A stretch of DNA of 64,000 nt from Aedes albopictus. Lineage: Eukaryota > Arthropoda > Insecta > Diptera > Culicidae. The notes beneath the pieces were generated by a model that did not search any database, was not told the origin of the DNA, and saw only the letters and a program-made list of their open reading frames with translations. The stretch is from assembly GCF_035046485.1 (NCBI RefSeq), contig NC_085138.1:294668256-294732255 (forward strand), in the 5' to 3' direction. Every line of letters begins with the position of its first letter. Position 1 is the stretch's first letter. Positions 22,700-34,124 of the stretch are shown here, piece by piece. The position numbers were made by a program, and so were the translations under genes.

Positions 22700-23460
22700 A
22701 TTTTTGTAAGAATTCTTTCCTTTGTAAAAGTGCTTCCCGACAGTTTCATGGTATTTCAAGGGAGTTTAGGCCTGTCAATGTGCGTAAGAGTAATCTCTAG
22801 GCGTTTCCAGGAAATTCAGTGAGTTTCAAGAGGCTTCAAGGGATTTTTTTTAAACTTCAGAGGGGTTCCCGAGAATTTACGGGAAGTTTCTGGAAGCCTT
22901 ATGACTGTTTTATGTGAGCTTCAAGGCCTAAAAAGGGTTTGAACATGTTCCAAGGTGTATCAAGAGGTTGGAACAGGTTTCAGTTAGTTTCAAGAGAGTT
23001 TAAGGGAAGTTTACGACGGTCCTAGAGGGGTTCCAGAAGTGATCCAATGCGTTTCCATGCGCTTCAGTGGATCATTCCGAGTTCCAGGGGATTTCATAGT
23101 TCTGCATCGGGTTTACCGAGTGTTAAAGGGAACTTTCCGGGAGTCCAAAGGGGTGTTAAAAGGGTTTTTCTAGAGCTTTCAATGCATTTCTGGAGGTCTC
23201 AGGGTGCCTTCTGGAGCTTCAGAAAAGTTTAAGAGAAGTTCAAAGGAGCACTTTACGGATTGCAGAAGAATGTAAGAGGAGTTTAAAGGCATTTCAAGAC
23301 GTTTTAGTGGGGTCCCGATGTTTTCGGAGCTTTCAAAAAGGATCTCGGGGATTGAAAGAGGTTTGAGTGTTTTTTTCATAGTGTTTTAAATCGGGAGGTT
23401 TCATAGAGTTTCGTAGGGCCTCTCGAGCGGTTTCAGGATAGCTTTTGGGTGTCCGGGTTG
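22700..23460. repeat. Degenerate short repeats ('gtttcaaggg' type)
   Basis: Loose iterations of 'gtttcaagggagttt', 'ggttccagaag' and 'gcatttcaagacg'. The class resembles 29640-30360, not the GGAATTCC arrays. Non-coding. Confidence 0.7.
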
Positions 23461-23531
23461 CAGGAAGAAATTGATAAAACAAATATGTAAGTATTACAAT
23501 GATACATATTGCCCTTTTTACTGGCATATTA

Positions 23532-23773
23532 CACTGAATTCTTTTTTTACACGACTTTTTTTACGCGATTTTTTTTGCACGACTTTTTTTACGCGATTTT
23601 CTCGAAGTTACGCGACTTTTTTTACGCGATTTTGGTCATTTGCGGAGGGTAAATCGCGTAAAAAAAATTTCCTTTGGATTTTTTTTGCGCGATTTCTCGA
23701 AGTTACGCGAACTTTTTTTACACGATCTTTTTTTTGCGCGAACGCATCAATCGCGTAAAAACAGAATTTAGTG
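23532..23773. mobile_element. MITE, 242 bp, 'CACTGAATTCT' ends, TA duplication
   Basis: The ends CACTGAATTCT and CACTAAATTCTG (right, reversed) are flanked by TA (23530-23531 and 23774-23775). The body is iterated 'tttttttacgcgat' and its complement 'atcgcgtaaaaa'. Consistent with a Tc1/mariner-type MITE. Confidence 0.85.
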
Positions 23774-23881
23774 TACCAGGTTTACTGGTATGTCTGAAAC
23801 ATACTGGAAAAACTTGTAATTAGAAGGCACGAAATGTTGCTAATTGACAAATTGAGAGATGAAATTTGTGAAAAAAATCGC

Positions 23882-23952
23882 GTTCTGGTGGGATTCAAAC
23901 CCACGACTCCGTATTCACTAGACCGGCGCTTTTACCAACTAAGCCACAGAAC
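23882..23952 (-). tRNA. tRNA-like sequence (left arm), probably pseudo or SINE-type
   Basis: Minus strand: A box TGGCTTAGTTGG, B box GGTTTGAATCC, T stem GTGGG/CCCAC. The D-stem match is broken at one base relative to the right copy. The anticodon loop CTAGTGA has T33, anticodon AGT. The acceptor is one pair short and the anticodon stem needs a bulge, so a functional tRNA is unlikely. Confidence 0.45.
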
Positions 23953-24372
23953 AGGTAATGGTTCTGCGGAATAGAAAGCCAAACTGACTCCGAAGCCGCA
24001 CCGTGAACACTCCTATTTCACAAACTCATCTCTCTTTTCGGCTTAGATGCCAATCCACAACACACTCCTGTTTGTGCCCACTAACGACAAGTGCGAGCAA
24101 ATTATTTATATGAAGCCGAGACTTACTAGCTCTCGACGCATACTAATTAGACACCAGAAAAGCAAACTGCCTGGTGGCTAGGTATGCGGAGTGCGAGAGT
24201 AAGTCTCGGCTTCATATAAATAATTCGCTCGCACTTGTCGTTAGTGGGCACAAACAGGAGTGTGTTGTGGATTGGCATCTAAGCCGAAAAGAGAGATGAG
24301 TTTGTGAAATAGGAGTGTTCACGGTGCGGCTTCGGAGTCAGTTTGGCTTTCTATTCCGCAGAACCATTACCT

Positions 24373-24443
24373 GTTCTGTGGCTTAGTTGGTTAAAGCGCC
24401 GGTCTAGCGAATACGGAGTCGTGGGTTCAAATCCCACCAGAAC
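24373..24443 (+). tRNA. tRNA-like sequence (right arm), probably pseudo or SINE-type
   Basis: A box TGGCTTAGTTGG matches the consensus; B box GGTTCAAATCC has one change. The D stem GCTT/AAGC and T stem GTGGG/CCCAC are perfect. The acceptor GTTCTG/CAGAAC has six pairs, not seven. The anticodon loop CTAGCGA has T33, anticodon AGC, but the stem requires a bulged A. It could drive Pol III transcription rightward. Confidence 0.5.
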
Positions 24444-25017
24444 GCGATTTTTTTTCACAAATTTCATCTCTCAATTTGTCAATTAGCAACATTTCGTGCC
24501 TTCTAATTACAAGTTTTTCCAGTATGTAAGTATTAGCCTGTGAAATTATAAACATTGTACATAATACAGTGAGAAATTACCAGTTATAGTTGTAGATTCA
24601 AAAACGGTGCAAAACGGTGAGTCGATAAGGAGAGCGTCCAACATAGCTCTGGTCCTCACAAGTTCTTACATCATGCTTCCACGGGTCAAACGATGATAAA
24701 GATCGCCAGCAAAGAGTTGTGTGCTTAGCTTGTAGTGCAGCCTGGCCACTGTTGTCCTTCTGACTTTAGTTAGATTGAGGAGGTACGACCCGAGCGTCTG
24801 TTCACCATGGAGGTGCGGCTCAAACAGCGTCTGTTCTGGAATCCAGCGGCTGAGTAAGAAACGCTGCACCACGCCCAGCTAGATCCAAGGTGGTAGTCCC
24901 ATCAGCGTGGTCGTCCCAGTGTTGGTTGGGACGCTTAACAGAACTGGCTCGATGGCCCTCCGGCGAGACAGGAGTGTTGGCGTAGGCCCAATAAGCCACC
25001 CGTAAAAATCCCCATTG

Positions 25018-27354
25018 CACAGTGTTCGAAATCGATGATTTTACGATCAAAATTAAATAACTTTTTTTAGGTTGGTTCTAGATGTTTGGCGTGTTCTACA
25101 AAGTTTCTCTGCATGTTAAAAGGCGTCTTTTGATAAAATGTAATAAATGATTAATCCCCCTAGAAGTGAGATAAAAATTTTATTTTTTCGAAATATTTTT
25201 TTAGAAGTTTGACGTCTTCGGCAAAGTTGTAGCCCATAATAAGAGATTAAAAATCGTAGAACATGTCAAAGCTCCATCTCTTACGGTTTTTGAGATATGG
25301 AGCGTTTTGTGCGAAGTACCCCTAAAACTAGTTTTTTCAGTGTAGCTTCAACAGATAAAATCCTACAGTTTTGTGACCTTCTACAAACTTGTTCATGACG
25401 TCAAAATACACATTTCTTCCGAAGATATCAAGTCATTATATTTTAAAACAAAAAAGTTATAGGCAAATTTATCATATTTTAAGGTGTACTTTCACCTTAA
25501 GTAACTATTTCCGGCGCAAAATGGCGCATATGGCTCAGTCGGTAGTTGAAAGATTAGACTTTTTACTATCACTTGGGGGTGGAAACCCTCGTGGGCAATA
25601 GTGGGAAAGGTGGTTTAAATACATGACAAAAACTAATTATTTTGCCTGTAATACAAGGAAAATAAAAAAAAAATAATAATTTAGGATCCCGCAGTAATTT
25701 TTACTGCATTGCGTAATTTCCAGCAATATTCAACAACATTTTTGAGCATGATTTATTTATTTATTTACTTAAATTAGCGACACTTTACGCCAAAGGTGCA
25801 TTCGTATCGTTTTTGAGCATTGTTTTTACCTAACAAAATATTTTATTCATGCTTTTGAATTCATATTGTTTACTATAAGATGATCAGGCAATTTCTGATA
25901 AAGTTACTTTAAAATTACCTATTTGAAGTTTTTATTGGGGCAATATTCAAGTTATGTAGCGCTAGAAATAGGAAGAAGGAAATATTAAACAAAACACAGA
26001 GTAGAATTTTTTTCATGTATTTATATTTATATTTGTATTTATGCTTTTTCGGTAATCCACGAGTTTGATTTACACCTGGGAAGCAATTGAAATATATCAG
26101 ATATAAATCAATAAAATACAGGGTGTGCCGAGAAATAATGCGATGGTTTTTTTTATTTTAAATATTATTTTTAATCTCTTGACGTTAACCAATTACATGT
26201 TTTGACGTCCCATCGTCTGCATCATGAGTTGATTGAAGTATTTTTGTATATTTTTAACAGTACTTTTCACAAAAATCGAGTTGAAAATATTTTTTTATCA
26301 AATTGATCATTTGATTTAAAAAGATCTAATTTATTTTCACCAGAAAATCGTCAAAATATGTATTGAAGAATGTAAAATTACATCTACCTTAATAAGAATT
26401 GCAAAGGTATTTATCAAAACGCATTTGATATTCTAATCACCGTAGCCATTCAATTGTAATAATATTGGGTAGAAATTAGGTAGTCATTCGTTTGGGAATA
26501 GATATGTTGTCATAATTTTGAAGAAATTGAATACTTTTATTTAGAACTAGCTTTAGTTATAACTGTCGGGAACAATATTTTGTCCTTATGTTTTAATTTT
26601 TAGTGATAAAAACTCACTGGTTTTTGTAAAAACGTTGTTAAATATTGCCGGAAGAAACACAGTGCAGTAAAAATTACTGTGGGCTTCTTAATTATTTTTT
26701 TAAAATTTATTTTTCTTGTATTACAGGCAAAATAATTAGTTTTTGTCATGTATTTAAACCACCTTTCCCACTATTGTCCACGAGGGTTTCCACCCCCAAG
26801 TGATAGTAAAAAGTCTAATCTTTCAACTACCGATTGAGCCATCTGCGCCATTTTGCGCCGGAAATAGTTACTTAAGGTGAAAGTACACCTTAAAATATGA
26901 CAAATTTGCCTATAACTTTTTTGATTTAAGATATAATGACTTGACATCTTCGGAAGAAATGTGTATTTTGACGTCATGAACAAGTTTTTAGAAGGTCACA
27001 AAACTGTAGGATTTCATCTGTTGAAGCTACACTGATAAAACTTGTTTTAGGGGTACTTCGCACAAAACGCTCCATATCTCGAAAACCGTAAGATATGGAG
27101 CTTTGACATGTTCTACGATTTTTGTTCTCTTATTATTCGCTACAACTTTGCCGGAGACGTCAAACCTCTAAAAAAATATTAGGAAAAAATAAATTTTTTA
27201 TCTCACTTCTAGGGGGATTAATCATTTATTACATTTTATCAAAAGACGCCTTTTAACATGCAGAAAAACTTTGTAGAACACGCCAAATCTCTAGAACCAA
27301 CCTAAAAAAAGTTATTCAATTTTGATCGCAAAATCATCGATTTCGAACACTGTG
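25018..27354. mobile_element. 2.3-kb foldback with CACAGTG ends and 5-bp target duplication
   Basis: Inverted arms of about 725 bp (25018-25745 and 26630-27354), roughly 95% alike near the ends, begin CACAGTGTTCGAAATCGATG on both sides. CATTG flanks both ends (25013-25017, 27355-27359), and the host retrotransposon is continuous across one CATTG: 'gtaaaaatcc-CATTG-cgaat', matching 'gtaaaaaaac-CATTG-tgacg' in copy 3 (42680s). The centre is A+T-rich and has no transposase. Each arm contains a tRNA-like stretch ('tggctcagtcggtag', 'gggggtggaaaccc'). CAC-initial ends plus a 5-bp duplication fit Transib-type elements (inference). Confidence 0.85.
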
Positions 27355-27426
27355 CATTGCGAATAACATAGGAGAAAATACGACTCGATACAATCGGCAA
27401 AGACCCACGCGACGAAATAAGGACTA

Positions 27427-28165
27427 CGATTGGAAACTTGAAAAATGGAATTGCAAGTCACTAGGTTTCGCAGGATGTGACAGAATAATTTACGACGAGC
27501 TACATTCGCGCAACTTCGACATCGTGGCGTTGCAGGAACTTTGTTGGACTGGACAGAAAGTGTGGAAAAGCGGGCATCGATCGGCTACCTTCTACCAAAG
27601 CTGTGGTACCACCGATGAACTGGGAACAGGATTTATAGTGTTGGGCAAGATGCGACAACGTGTGATCGGGTGGCAGCCGATCAACGCAAGGATGTGGTGC
27701 ATGTTAAGAGTTAAGGGCCGTTTCTTCAACTACAGAATCATCAACATCCACTGCCCATACGATGGGAGACCTGATGACGAGAAAGAAGCGTTCTACGCGC
27801 AGTTAGAGCAAACATACGATGGTTGCTCGCCGCGTGACGTGAAAATCGTTGTCGGCGAAATGAACGCGCATAGTAGGAAGGAAGATAATGTATAGACCGG
27901 TAATCGGGCGAAACAGCCTGCACGCCGTATCGAATGATAACGGCCAGCGATACGTAAACTTTGCAGCCTCCCGTGCTATGGTAGTCTGAAGCACCTTCTT
28001 CTCCCGCAGAGATATCCACAAAGCCACCTGGAGATCACCCGACCATCAAACAGAAAACCAAATCAAATACGTTCTAATCGACGGTAAATTCTTCTCGAAT
28101 ATAACCAATGTCCGCACATACCGCAGTGCAAATATAGATTCGGATCACTACTTAGTCGCTGTACG
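27427..28165 (+). pseudogene. RTE endonuclease domain (copy 2)
   Basis: The frame reads DYDWKLEKWNCKSLGFAG, then IIYDELHSRNFDIVALQEL and CWTG, the start of the RTE endonuclease, continuing through RVIGWQPINARMWCMLRVKG, IINIHCPYDG and VKIVVGEMNAHS (the usual GDxNA reads GEMNA). A stop after RKEDNV at 27895 is a frameshift: RPVIGRNSLHAVSNDNGQR resumes in another frame, followed by ATWRSPDHQTENQIKYVLID and SDHYLVAVRMR. The domain order is intact, but the D-to-E change and shifts argue against activity. Confidence 0.8.
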
Positions 28166-28860
28166 CATGCGCTCAAAACTTTCGACAGTTATCACCACGC
28201 GTCGAAGTCGAACGCCGCGGCTCAACACCGAGCAGCTGCGTAACGTAGAAGTGGCTCAAGACTACGCGCAGCAGTTAGCAGTGGCCCTACCAGTGGAAGA
28301 GAAGTTTGGCGCAGCTACACTTGAAGATGGCAGGAGGGACATCCGATCCGCCATAGGTAGTACCTCGGCTACAGTACTAGGCTTCGCGACTCCGAATCAC
28401 AGAAACGACTGGTACGACGGCGAATGTGAACAGTTGAAAAACGAGAAGAATGTACCATAGACAAGAATGCTGTAACACCGCACGAGAGTGAATGAGGCAC
28501 GTTACAGACAGGCGCGGAAAAGGCAGAACTCAGTCTTCCGGATGAAGAAGCGCCAGCAGAAAGAACGAGATCGCGAAGCGATGGAAGAGCTGTACCGCGC
28601 TAAGGACACACGAAAGTTCTACGAGAAGCTGAACTGCTCGCGCAGAGGCTTTGTGCCACAAGCCGACATGTGCCGAGATAATTATGGGAATATTCTCACG
28701 AGCGAGCGTGATGTGGTCGAGAGGTGGCGGCAGCATTACGATGAGCACCTTAATGGCCACGTTGCAAGTACCGAAGGTGGCGTGGTAACAGATCTTGGAG
28801 TATGTGCACAGGACGAAAGACTTCCGGCCCATGACCTCTAAGAGAATGAGGAGTAGGTTG
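28166..28860 (+). pseudogene. RTE linker between endonuclease and RT (copy 2)
   Basis: RTPRLNTEQLRNVEVAQDYA through NDWYDGECEQL, then NEARYRQARKRQNSVFRMKK, REAMEELYRAKDTRKFYEKL and RDVVERWRQHYDEHLNG: the charged linker typical of this clade leading into the RT domain. At least one stop (28459) and a frame change interrupt it. Confidence 0.75.
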
Positions 28861-28865
28861 GCCGG

Positions 28866-29631
28866 TTGAAAAACAACAAAGCCGCTGGAGCAGATCAACT
28901 ACCAAGCGAGCTTCTAAAATACGGTGGAGAAGCACTGGAGAGAGCACTACACTGGGTCATTACCAAGATTTGGGTGGAGGAAGTTTTACCGGAGGAATGG
29001 ATGGAAGGTATCGTGTGTCTCATCCGCAAAAAGGGCAACAAGTTGGATTGCGGGAACTACCGTGCGATCACACTACTGAGCGCTGCCTACAAGGTACTCT
29101 CTCAAATGTTATGCTACCGTCTATCACCGATTGCAAGAGAGTTCGTGGGGCAATATCAGGCTGGATTCATGGGTAAACGCGCTACAACGGACCAGATGTT
29201 TACCATTCGCCAGGTGTTGCAGAAATGCCGTGATTACAACGTGCCCACACCACTTGTTCATCGATTTCAAATCGGCTTATGATACAATTGATCGAGAACA
29301 GCTATGGCAGATTATGCACGAATGCGGATTCCTGGATATAATTATACGATTGATCAAGGCGACGAGTAATGTGCGTAATTCGAGTATCAGGGACATTCGA
29401 GTCTCTTCGAATCTCGCAAAGGGTTACGGCAAGGTGATGGTCTTTCGTGCTTGCTTTTTAACATTGCCTAGAGGTTGTAATAGGGAGATCGGGGATAAAC
29501 ACGTTCAGCTGCTTGGTTTCGTTGATGATACTGATATTATAGCTCGCAGATTTGAGACGATGGCGAAAACGTTCAATTTTCCAAGCCAAAGTATCCCAAA
29601 AAAGCCGAAAAAAGATGAGAAAAACCAGTAA
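28866..29631 (+). pseudogene. RTE reverse transcriptase domain (copy 2)
   Basis: KNNKAAGADQLPSELLKYGG, CLIRKKGNKLDCGNYRAITL, YKVLSQMLCYRLSPIA and FVGQYQAGFMGKRATTDQMF are RT fingers. A frameshift near 29265 leads to HHLFIDFKSAYDTIDREQLW (first catalytic Asp in FIDFKSAYD). A deletion then removes the 'QGD..S.LLFNIALEG' block, and LLGFVDDTDIIARRFETMAK (second catalytic pair, FVDD in place of FADD) follows directly. Dead by frameshift and deletion. Confidence 0.85.
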
Positions 29632-29639
29632 AAACATAT

Positions 29640-30660
29640 TTCGGTTTAGGAAAACTAATATCGTTCCCCCAGGTTTTAGAGGATTCTCGATGGGTTTTGG
29701 AGGCGTTGGCGGCGTTAAGGAGGCGTTTTCGGTGGTTTCGGAGGGTCTGAAGTGCGTTACATGAGGTTGGAGGGGGCTGTAGGGGGATTTTTGAAGCATT
29801 TCAGGTAGTTACAGAAGATTTTTTTTGCAGATTTCATAGGCATTACGGAGGCGTTACAAGGGTTTCGCGTGGTCTCAGGTGCGTTACAAGGGGTCCGAGG
29901 GTGTTTTATGAGATTATGGATGCATTTCATTAGGCGTCAGAGGATTTTCAGCTGGTTTTAAAACCGTTACGGAAGCGTTACGAGGACGTTTTCTGCGGTT
30001 TCGGAAGGTCTCAGGTGCGCCCAAGGGGTTTAAGGGGGATTTTGGAAGCAGTACATGAAGTTTCAGAGGATTTTCAGTGGGTTTTAATTTAAAAAGGCGT
30101 TACGGAGGCGTGATTTCGGATGGTTTTAGGTGCGTTACAGGGAGTCTTAGAGGGTTTTATTGGTACTTTGGAAGCATTTCAGGAAGTTCCAAACGATTTT
30201 CAGCGAGTTTCATTGATGTTACGGAGGCGTTACGTACACGTTTTTGGGGGTTTTGAAAGGTCTCATGGTGTGTTACATAGGGTCCAAGGGATTTGGACCC
30301 AGAGGGATTTTGGAAGCATTTAAAAAAGTTTCAGAGGATTTTCAGCGGGTTTCAATTCAAGAAGCGTTATATATATATATATACATACTAAGGGTATTCC
30401 AGTCAAATTTATTAAGGTTTATTCCGGTTTTCCGTCAAGATAACTCCTCAAATTATTTTAACTTTTTTAAAGAATCCTTTTAGGAATTTTCTTCAGAGAC
30501 TCTTTCATTCATCCTTTTCGAGATTTATTTTGGGATTTCTTCTGGGATTCCTCTCGTGATAGATTTAGGAATTCCTTCCCATTTTTTCCGTGAAATCATG
30601 TTCATTTTATTGGAACTTGACTGTTAATTGCAAACTTATTTAAAGATATAAATTCTAAGA
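29640..30660. repeat. Degenerate tandem repeats of ~130 bp with a short TA run
   Basis: 'ggtctcaggtgcgttacaag' and close variants recur near 29870, 30008, 30121 and 30260 with 'attttggaagcatttcagga' and 'gattttcagcgggttt' between, a period of about 115-140 bp. (TA)n lies at 30366-30384. After about 30480 the sequence becomes 'ggaattccttcc'-like. It abuts the truncated retrotransposon. Confidence 0.75.
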
Positions 30661-30674
30661 CACTTTGGGCGTTA

Positions 30675-31463
30675 CCGTAATCTGAGGGGAAGTTGATCAC
30701 TATTCTTTTGAATAAAATCAAGTACAATGCACATGACTCGCCAAACAAATATTTTTAAAACATGTACTGAGTCGACCTGTTTCAAGTTCCGTAAACGAAA
30801 TTCTTACAAGAAATCGCTAAATTTTATAAAAATTGCTCAATGTGGCCATTTGAAAACTTTCAATCCGGGGCGAAGTTGATCAACCAATGACAAAACATTC
30901 TTAGAATCGAAAATTATTGAACAAGCTAAATTTGATGATGCTGCATTTGAACAAGTTTCGAAAATTCTTACAACTGGTGTAATTTGTATGTTAAAAATAA
31001 AATAAAGTTTGATAAGTTACAGAATGACCCACATTAAACGCCAAAAGGTATTGTATTGTTAATTCCCTTAAAAAACTTTATTTCGCAAAAATATTCTTTT
31101 TTCAAACAAAATTTATATGTTAACATCAAATTGACCTCATAGCTTTGTTCAATAAGCCCACCATGAATAAATAAAAGTGTTTTGTGAGTCATCTGACATA
31201 CAAGAGGTTGCTGGGAGGCGATTTTTTGCAAGGCAGTCTTTTCACCGAGTTTCAATACGCATCCAAAAAAGTCGATAGTTTTATGTAAAATCTATCACAA
31301 TTGCCATAAAAACTTTCAAAAATCCTTCAAATATATTCACACGATCGATTTACATCAAAAGCTCTTCCATTGAAACAGAATTATGGCGTCCTCAGCGATT
31401 GAAGGCCGTGGACCCCATTGTGATCAACTTCACCCCGCTGATCAACTACCCCCCAGATTACGG
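30675..31463. mobile_element. MITE, 789 bp, 'CCGTAATCTG' ends, TA duplication
   Basis: The left end is CCGTAATCTGAGGGGAAGTT. The right end reversed is CCGTAATCTGGGGGGTAGTT. TA lies on both sides (30673-30674, 31464-31465). 'gaagttgatca' is reiterated near 30695, 30873 and 31412. Related by design to the 7067-7281 element. Non-coding interior. Confidence 0.85.
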
Positions 31464-31465
31464 TA

Positions 31466-32380
31466 CGGGTTATAATGACCCAGAATAGCATATTTAAATA
31501 AAAAAAAACTTTTTGATGGAAAATGCCTAGCATTAGGCAAATTGCACAATCGTCGTAGTCCAAGAAAGCTCGTCTTCGGTTAATTTACGTCTAATTGGCT
31601 AGATACTGTCCATTTCAATAGTTACCTGTCCGATTCACGTTCATCCCCCTAAAGAAATGTCAAACAGTCTCTTACTGCATAAGCGTCATTTATTATTGAC
31701 GTTCTTCGAAAGCATACGCATATGGCAATGTCTTTCTCAGTGTAGTCATCTTTGACTTTCTCAGAAGACTACTCTTACGATAGAAAGTGGCTTCCTCTTA
31801 AGGCTTATCTTGGAGAGGCTTGTACAGAACATTTACGTCATCTTATTTTCAGGTGCAGCTATTGGTTCATTGGAGGCTATTGGTTCATTAGCTAGTCTGA
31901 CTAGTTGCATAAAGATGGGAATTAACAATGCCAACAGATGAAACATCAATGGTGCCGGAGGCCCATCTTATTCCAAAGCCTATTTCGTAACGTTTTGCGA
32001 CAAACGTTAAGAATGTTGTGCAGTTAAGCAGATAAGACAAATTACGGGCTAACTTCTTTCGAAAACTGTTAATCTGCAATCTCTTACATGGCCTCGAGGC
32101 GGCATGTTCCATTGCCAGCAGCTCGATATTGAATTAAAATTTTCTGTCCAAGGACGGACAGATGTACCATGGTTCCAGCACTGCTGCCCAGCCAGTGCAC
32201 TTTTCTGACCATGTCCTTGCTTTGTTTATACTTGCGAGGGAGAAATGCAATAAAAGTTTGACATAATTTTCACTAGATGGAACAAATTATGCTTCAGAGC
32301 TTTTCAAACGTGCAAACTAGGCATGGATTGCACATTGTACTAGCACTCCTCTATGATTTTTTGCCACAACTATTGCAGAA
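31466..32380. other. Unassigned sequence
   Basis: No gene recognised; one small local duplication 'gctattggttcatt' near 31857-31890. A minus-strand frame at 31888-32112 has no domain. Confidence 0.4.
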
Positions 32381-33811
32381 GTGACATTCTTGCAGTGATT
32401 TTTTTGTGAGTCCAGTAAGAATTTCTCTAAAGATTCTTTTCTACAAATTCCTTCAAACTGTTTTCCATTTCATATGGTCCTTGGAAAATTTCTCCAGGTA
32501 TTTGGTCAGATATTTCTTCAGTTCAGTTTTGGAAGATCTTCTGAAATCCCTGTAGAAATATCTGAAGAAAGCCCAAGAGATATTTTCGTCAGAACCACAG
32601 AAAAAAATTCAAATTTTAAGAATTCCTGGAGGATTCCTGGAACGAATTTATGAAGGAATACCAGGAGGCAGTCTTGGAGGAAATACTGAAAAAAAATAGA
32701 TAGACTTTTTTTAAATCCATAGAGCAAGTCCTGAAAAGTAAAATCTACGGAAAAACTGACCTACGGATGAAAGTGATCCTTAGTTGAAATTTCTGGAGAA
32801 ATTCTTCGAATATTGAGGAATTTCTTAAAGAAAAATGCTGTTTAGTTTCTGTAGAAATTCCTGGAGTGATATTTAAAGAAATACCAGGGGAGGTATTTCT
32901 GGAGGAATACCTGGGGAAACTTCTTGGAAAACCCGTAGTGGAATTCGTAGAAGAATTTATTATGGTATTTTCAGAAAACTTCCTGAAGAATGCCAAGTTT
33001 CTAAGGAAACGCTGGTAGAAATTGCTGCAAAATGTTTTTGGAAACAGTTCTTATTTAAGTCTTTAAGTTCAAATAATCCGTGAAGAAATGACTACAGCTA
33101 CCCTTAGATGAAATCCTGGAGAAATTTCTGGGAAAATACATGCTGAAAGAATTCCTGACTTACAAAAAAAAAAAAAAAAATGCGGGGGGATCTATGTTGA
33201 AATATCTGAAGGAATCCGTGGAGGATTTTCTAAAGAAGTCCATACAACAATTTTGAAATGAATAAAAGAATATTTAACCAAATTCTCCCAGGGGTTGAAG
33301 GGATTATATCCGATTGTCGGTTATTGCCCGTTAAATAGATCAGTTCTCAATCCACATCTGTATTATAACTTCTAGAGCAAATAACTAGATATTGTGACAA
33401 CTCCTTTTCTCCTTCATAAAAACAAACGAATAACCACATTTTAGGAAAAAAAGCTTATCACTCCTCAAGGAATTTCTGGTGATTTTTTGTAGAAATCTTC
33501 ATAGAAATTTCCGAAAGAATTCATGGAAAAATTCCCTACAACATTTCTGAAGAAGTGCTTAGACTACTGAAGGAGTTTCAGGTTCAGGAGATATTTCCGA
33601 AGAAATCTGAATATTACCGAAGAAATCTGAATATTTCCGAAGAAATCTGAATATATCTGAAAAAAAAAAACAAGATGGAATTCCTGATGAATTTCTGAAG
33701 GATGATCTAAATGAATCCCTAAAGGCGCTAGTGAAGAAATCTCAGGTCAAATTTCCTTGGGAGACCCTTGGTGGAAGAAGTTTTAGGTGAATTTCTGGGG
33801 ATACCTCTTAA

Positions 33812-33959
33812 GGGTCTGTTCCAATTGGAGAATTAAAATTAATTTTCACTTAAACTTGACAGATCGATATTTATTTCCTTAGGAGAACTGTCAAGTTTAA
33901 GTGTCGAACTGTCAAATTTAAGTAAAAATCAATTTTAATTCGCCAATTGAAACATACCC
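33812..33959. mobile_element. Harbinger/Tourist-like MITE, 148 bp, TAA duplication
   Basis: The ends GGGTCTGTTCCAATTGG and GGGTATGTTTCAATTGG (right, reversed) continue into a stem sharing 'aattaaaattaattttcact' and 'taaacttgacag'. TAA flanks both ends (33809-33811, 33960-33962). A TAA/TTA duplication with GGG-initial ends is typical of PIF/Harbinger MITEs (family knowledge). Confidence 0.85.
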
Positions 33960-34124
33960 TAAGAGTTCTTGTAAAAATATCTGAAGAAACAACAGGATGA
34001 ACATCTGTAAATATTCCTAGCAAAATCTAATGAAACATTCCTGAAGGAATTAAATTGCAAATTCTTGGGAAATATTTGCGAAGAAAGATTTCTGGAAGAA
34101 TCTGACGAGAATTTCTTGAAGGTA

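Larger units (their letters stand above)
23799..24527. mobile_element. Near-perfect 729-bp palindrome with a tRNA-like gene in each arm
   Basis: The arms 23799-24126 and 24199-24527 are reverse complements differing, by my reading, at three substitutions and one indel (about 99% identity). The central ~70 bp is partly self-complementary. Each arm carries a 71-bp tRNA-like sequence reading outward. No transposase. Flanking repeats 'tatgtaagtatta' at 23484-23496 and 24523-24535 may be a target duplication of a larger unit or coincidence. The arm identity implies recent origin or ongoing gene conversion. Confidence 0.85.
24600..29635 (+). mobile_element. RTE/JAM-type non-LTR retrotransposon, copy 2 (split)
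   Basis: The 5' leader (24600-25017) resembles copy 1. The element is then split by the foldback at 25018-27354, after which the endonuclease, linker and reverse transcriptase follow to about 29635. A 5'-to-3' domain order with an internal deletion in the RT palm and several frameshifts marks a dead copy. The 3' tail is replaced by degenerate repeats. Confidence 0.85.

Noticed and set aside
23882..24443. Two functional tRNA genes (anticodons AGT and AGC)
   Set aside because: Six-pair acceptor, bulged anticodon stem, and location in mirrored transposon-like arms make pseudo-tRNA or SINE-type promoters more likely.
23484..24535. 13-bp direct repeat 'tatgtaagtatta' as the target duplication of a 1-kb retroposon
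   Set aside because: The bounded segment has no tail or coherent ends and includes a separate TA MITE and the palindrome; coincidence or a remnant cannot be separated.
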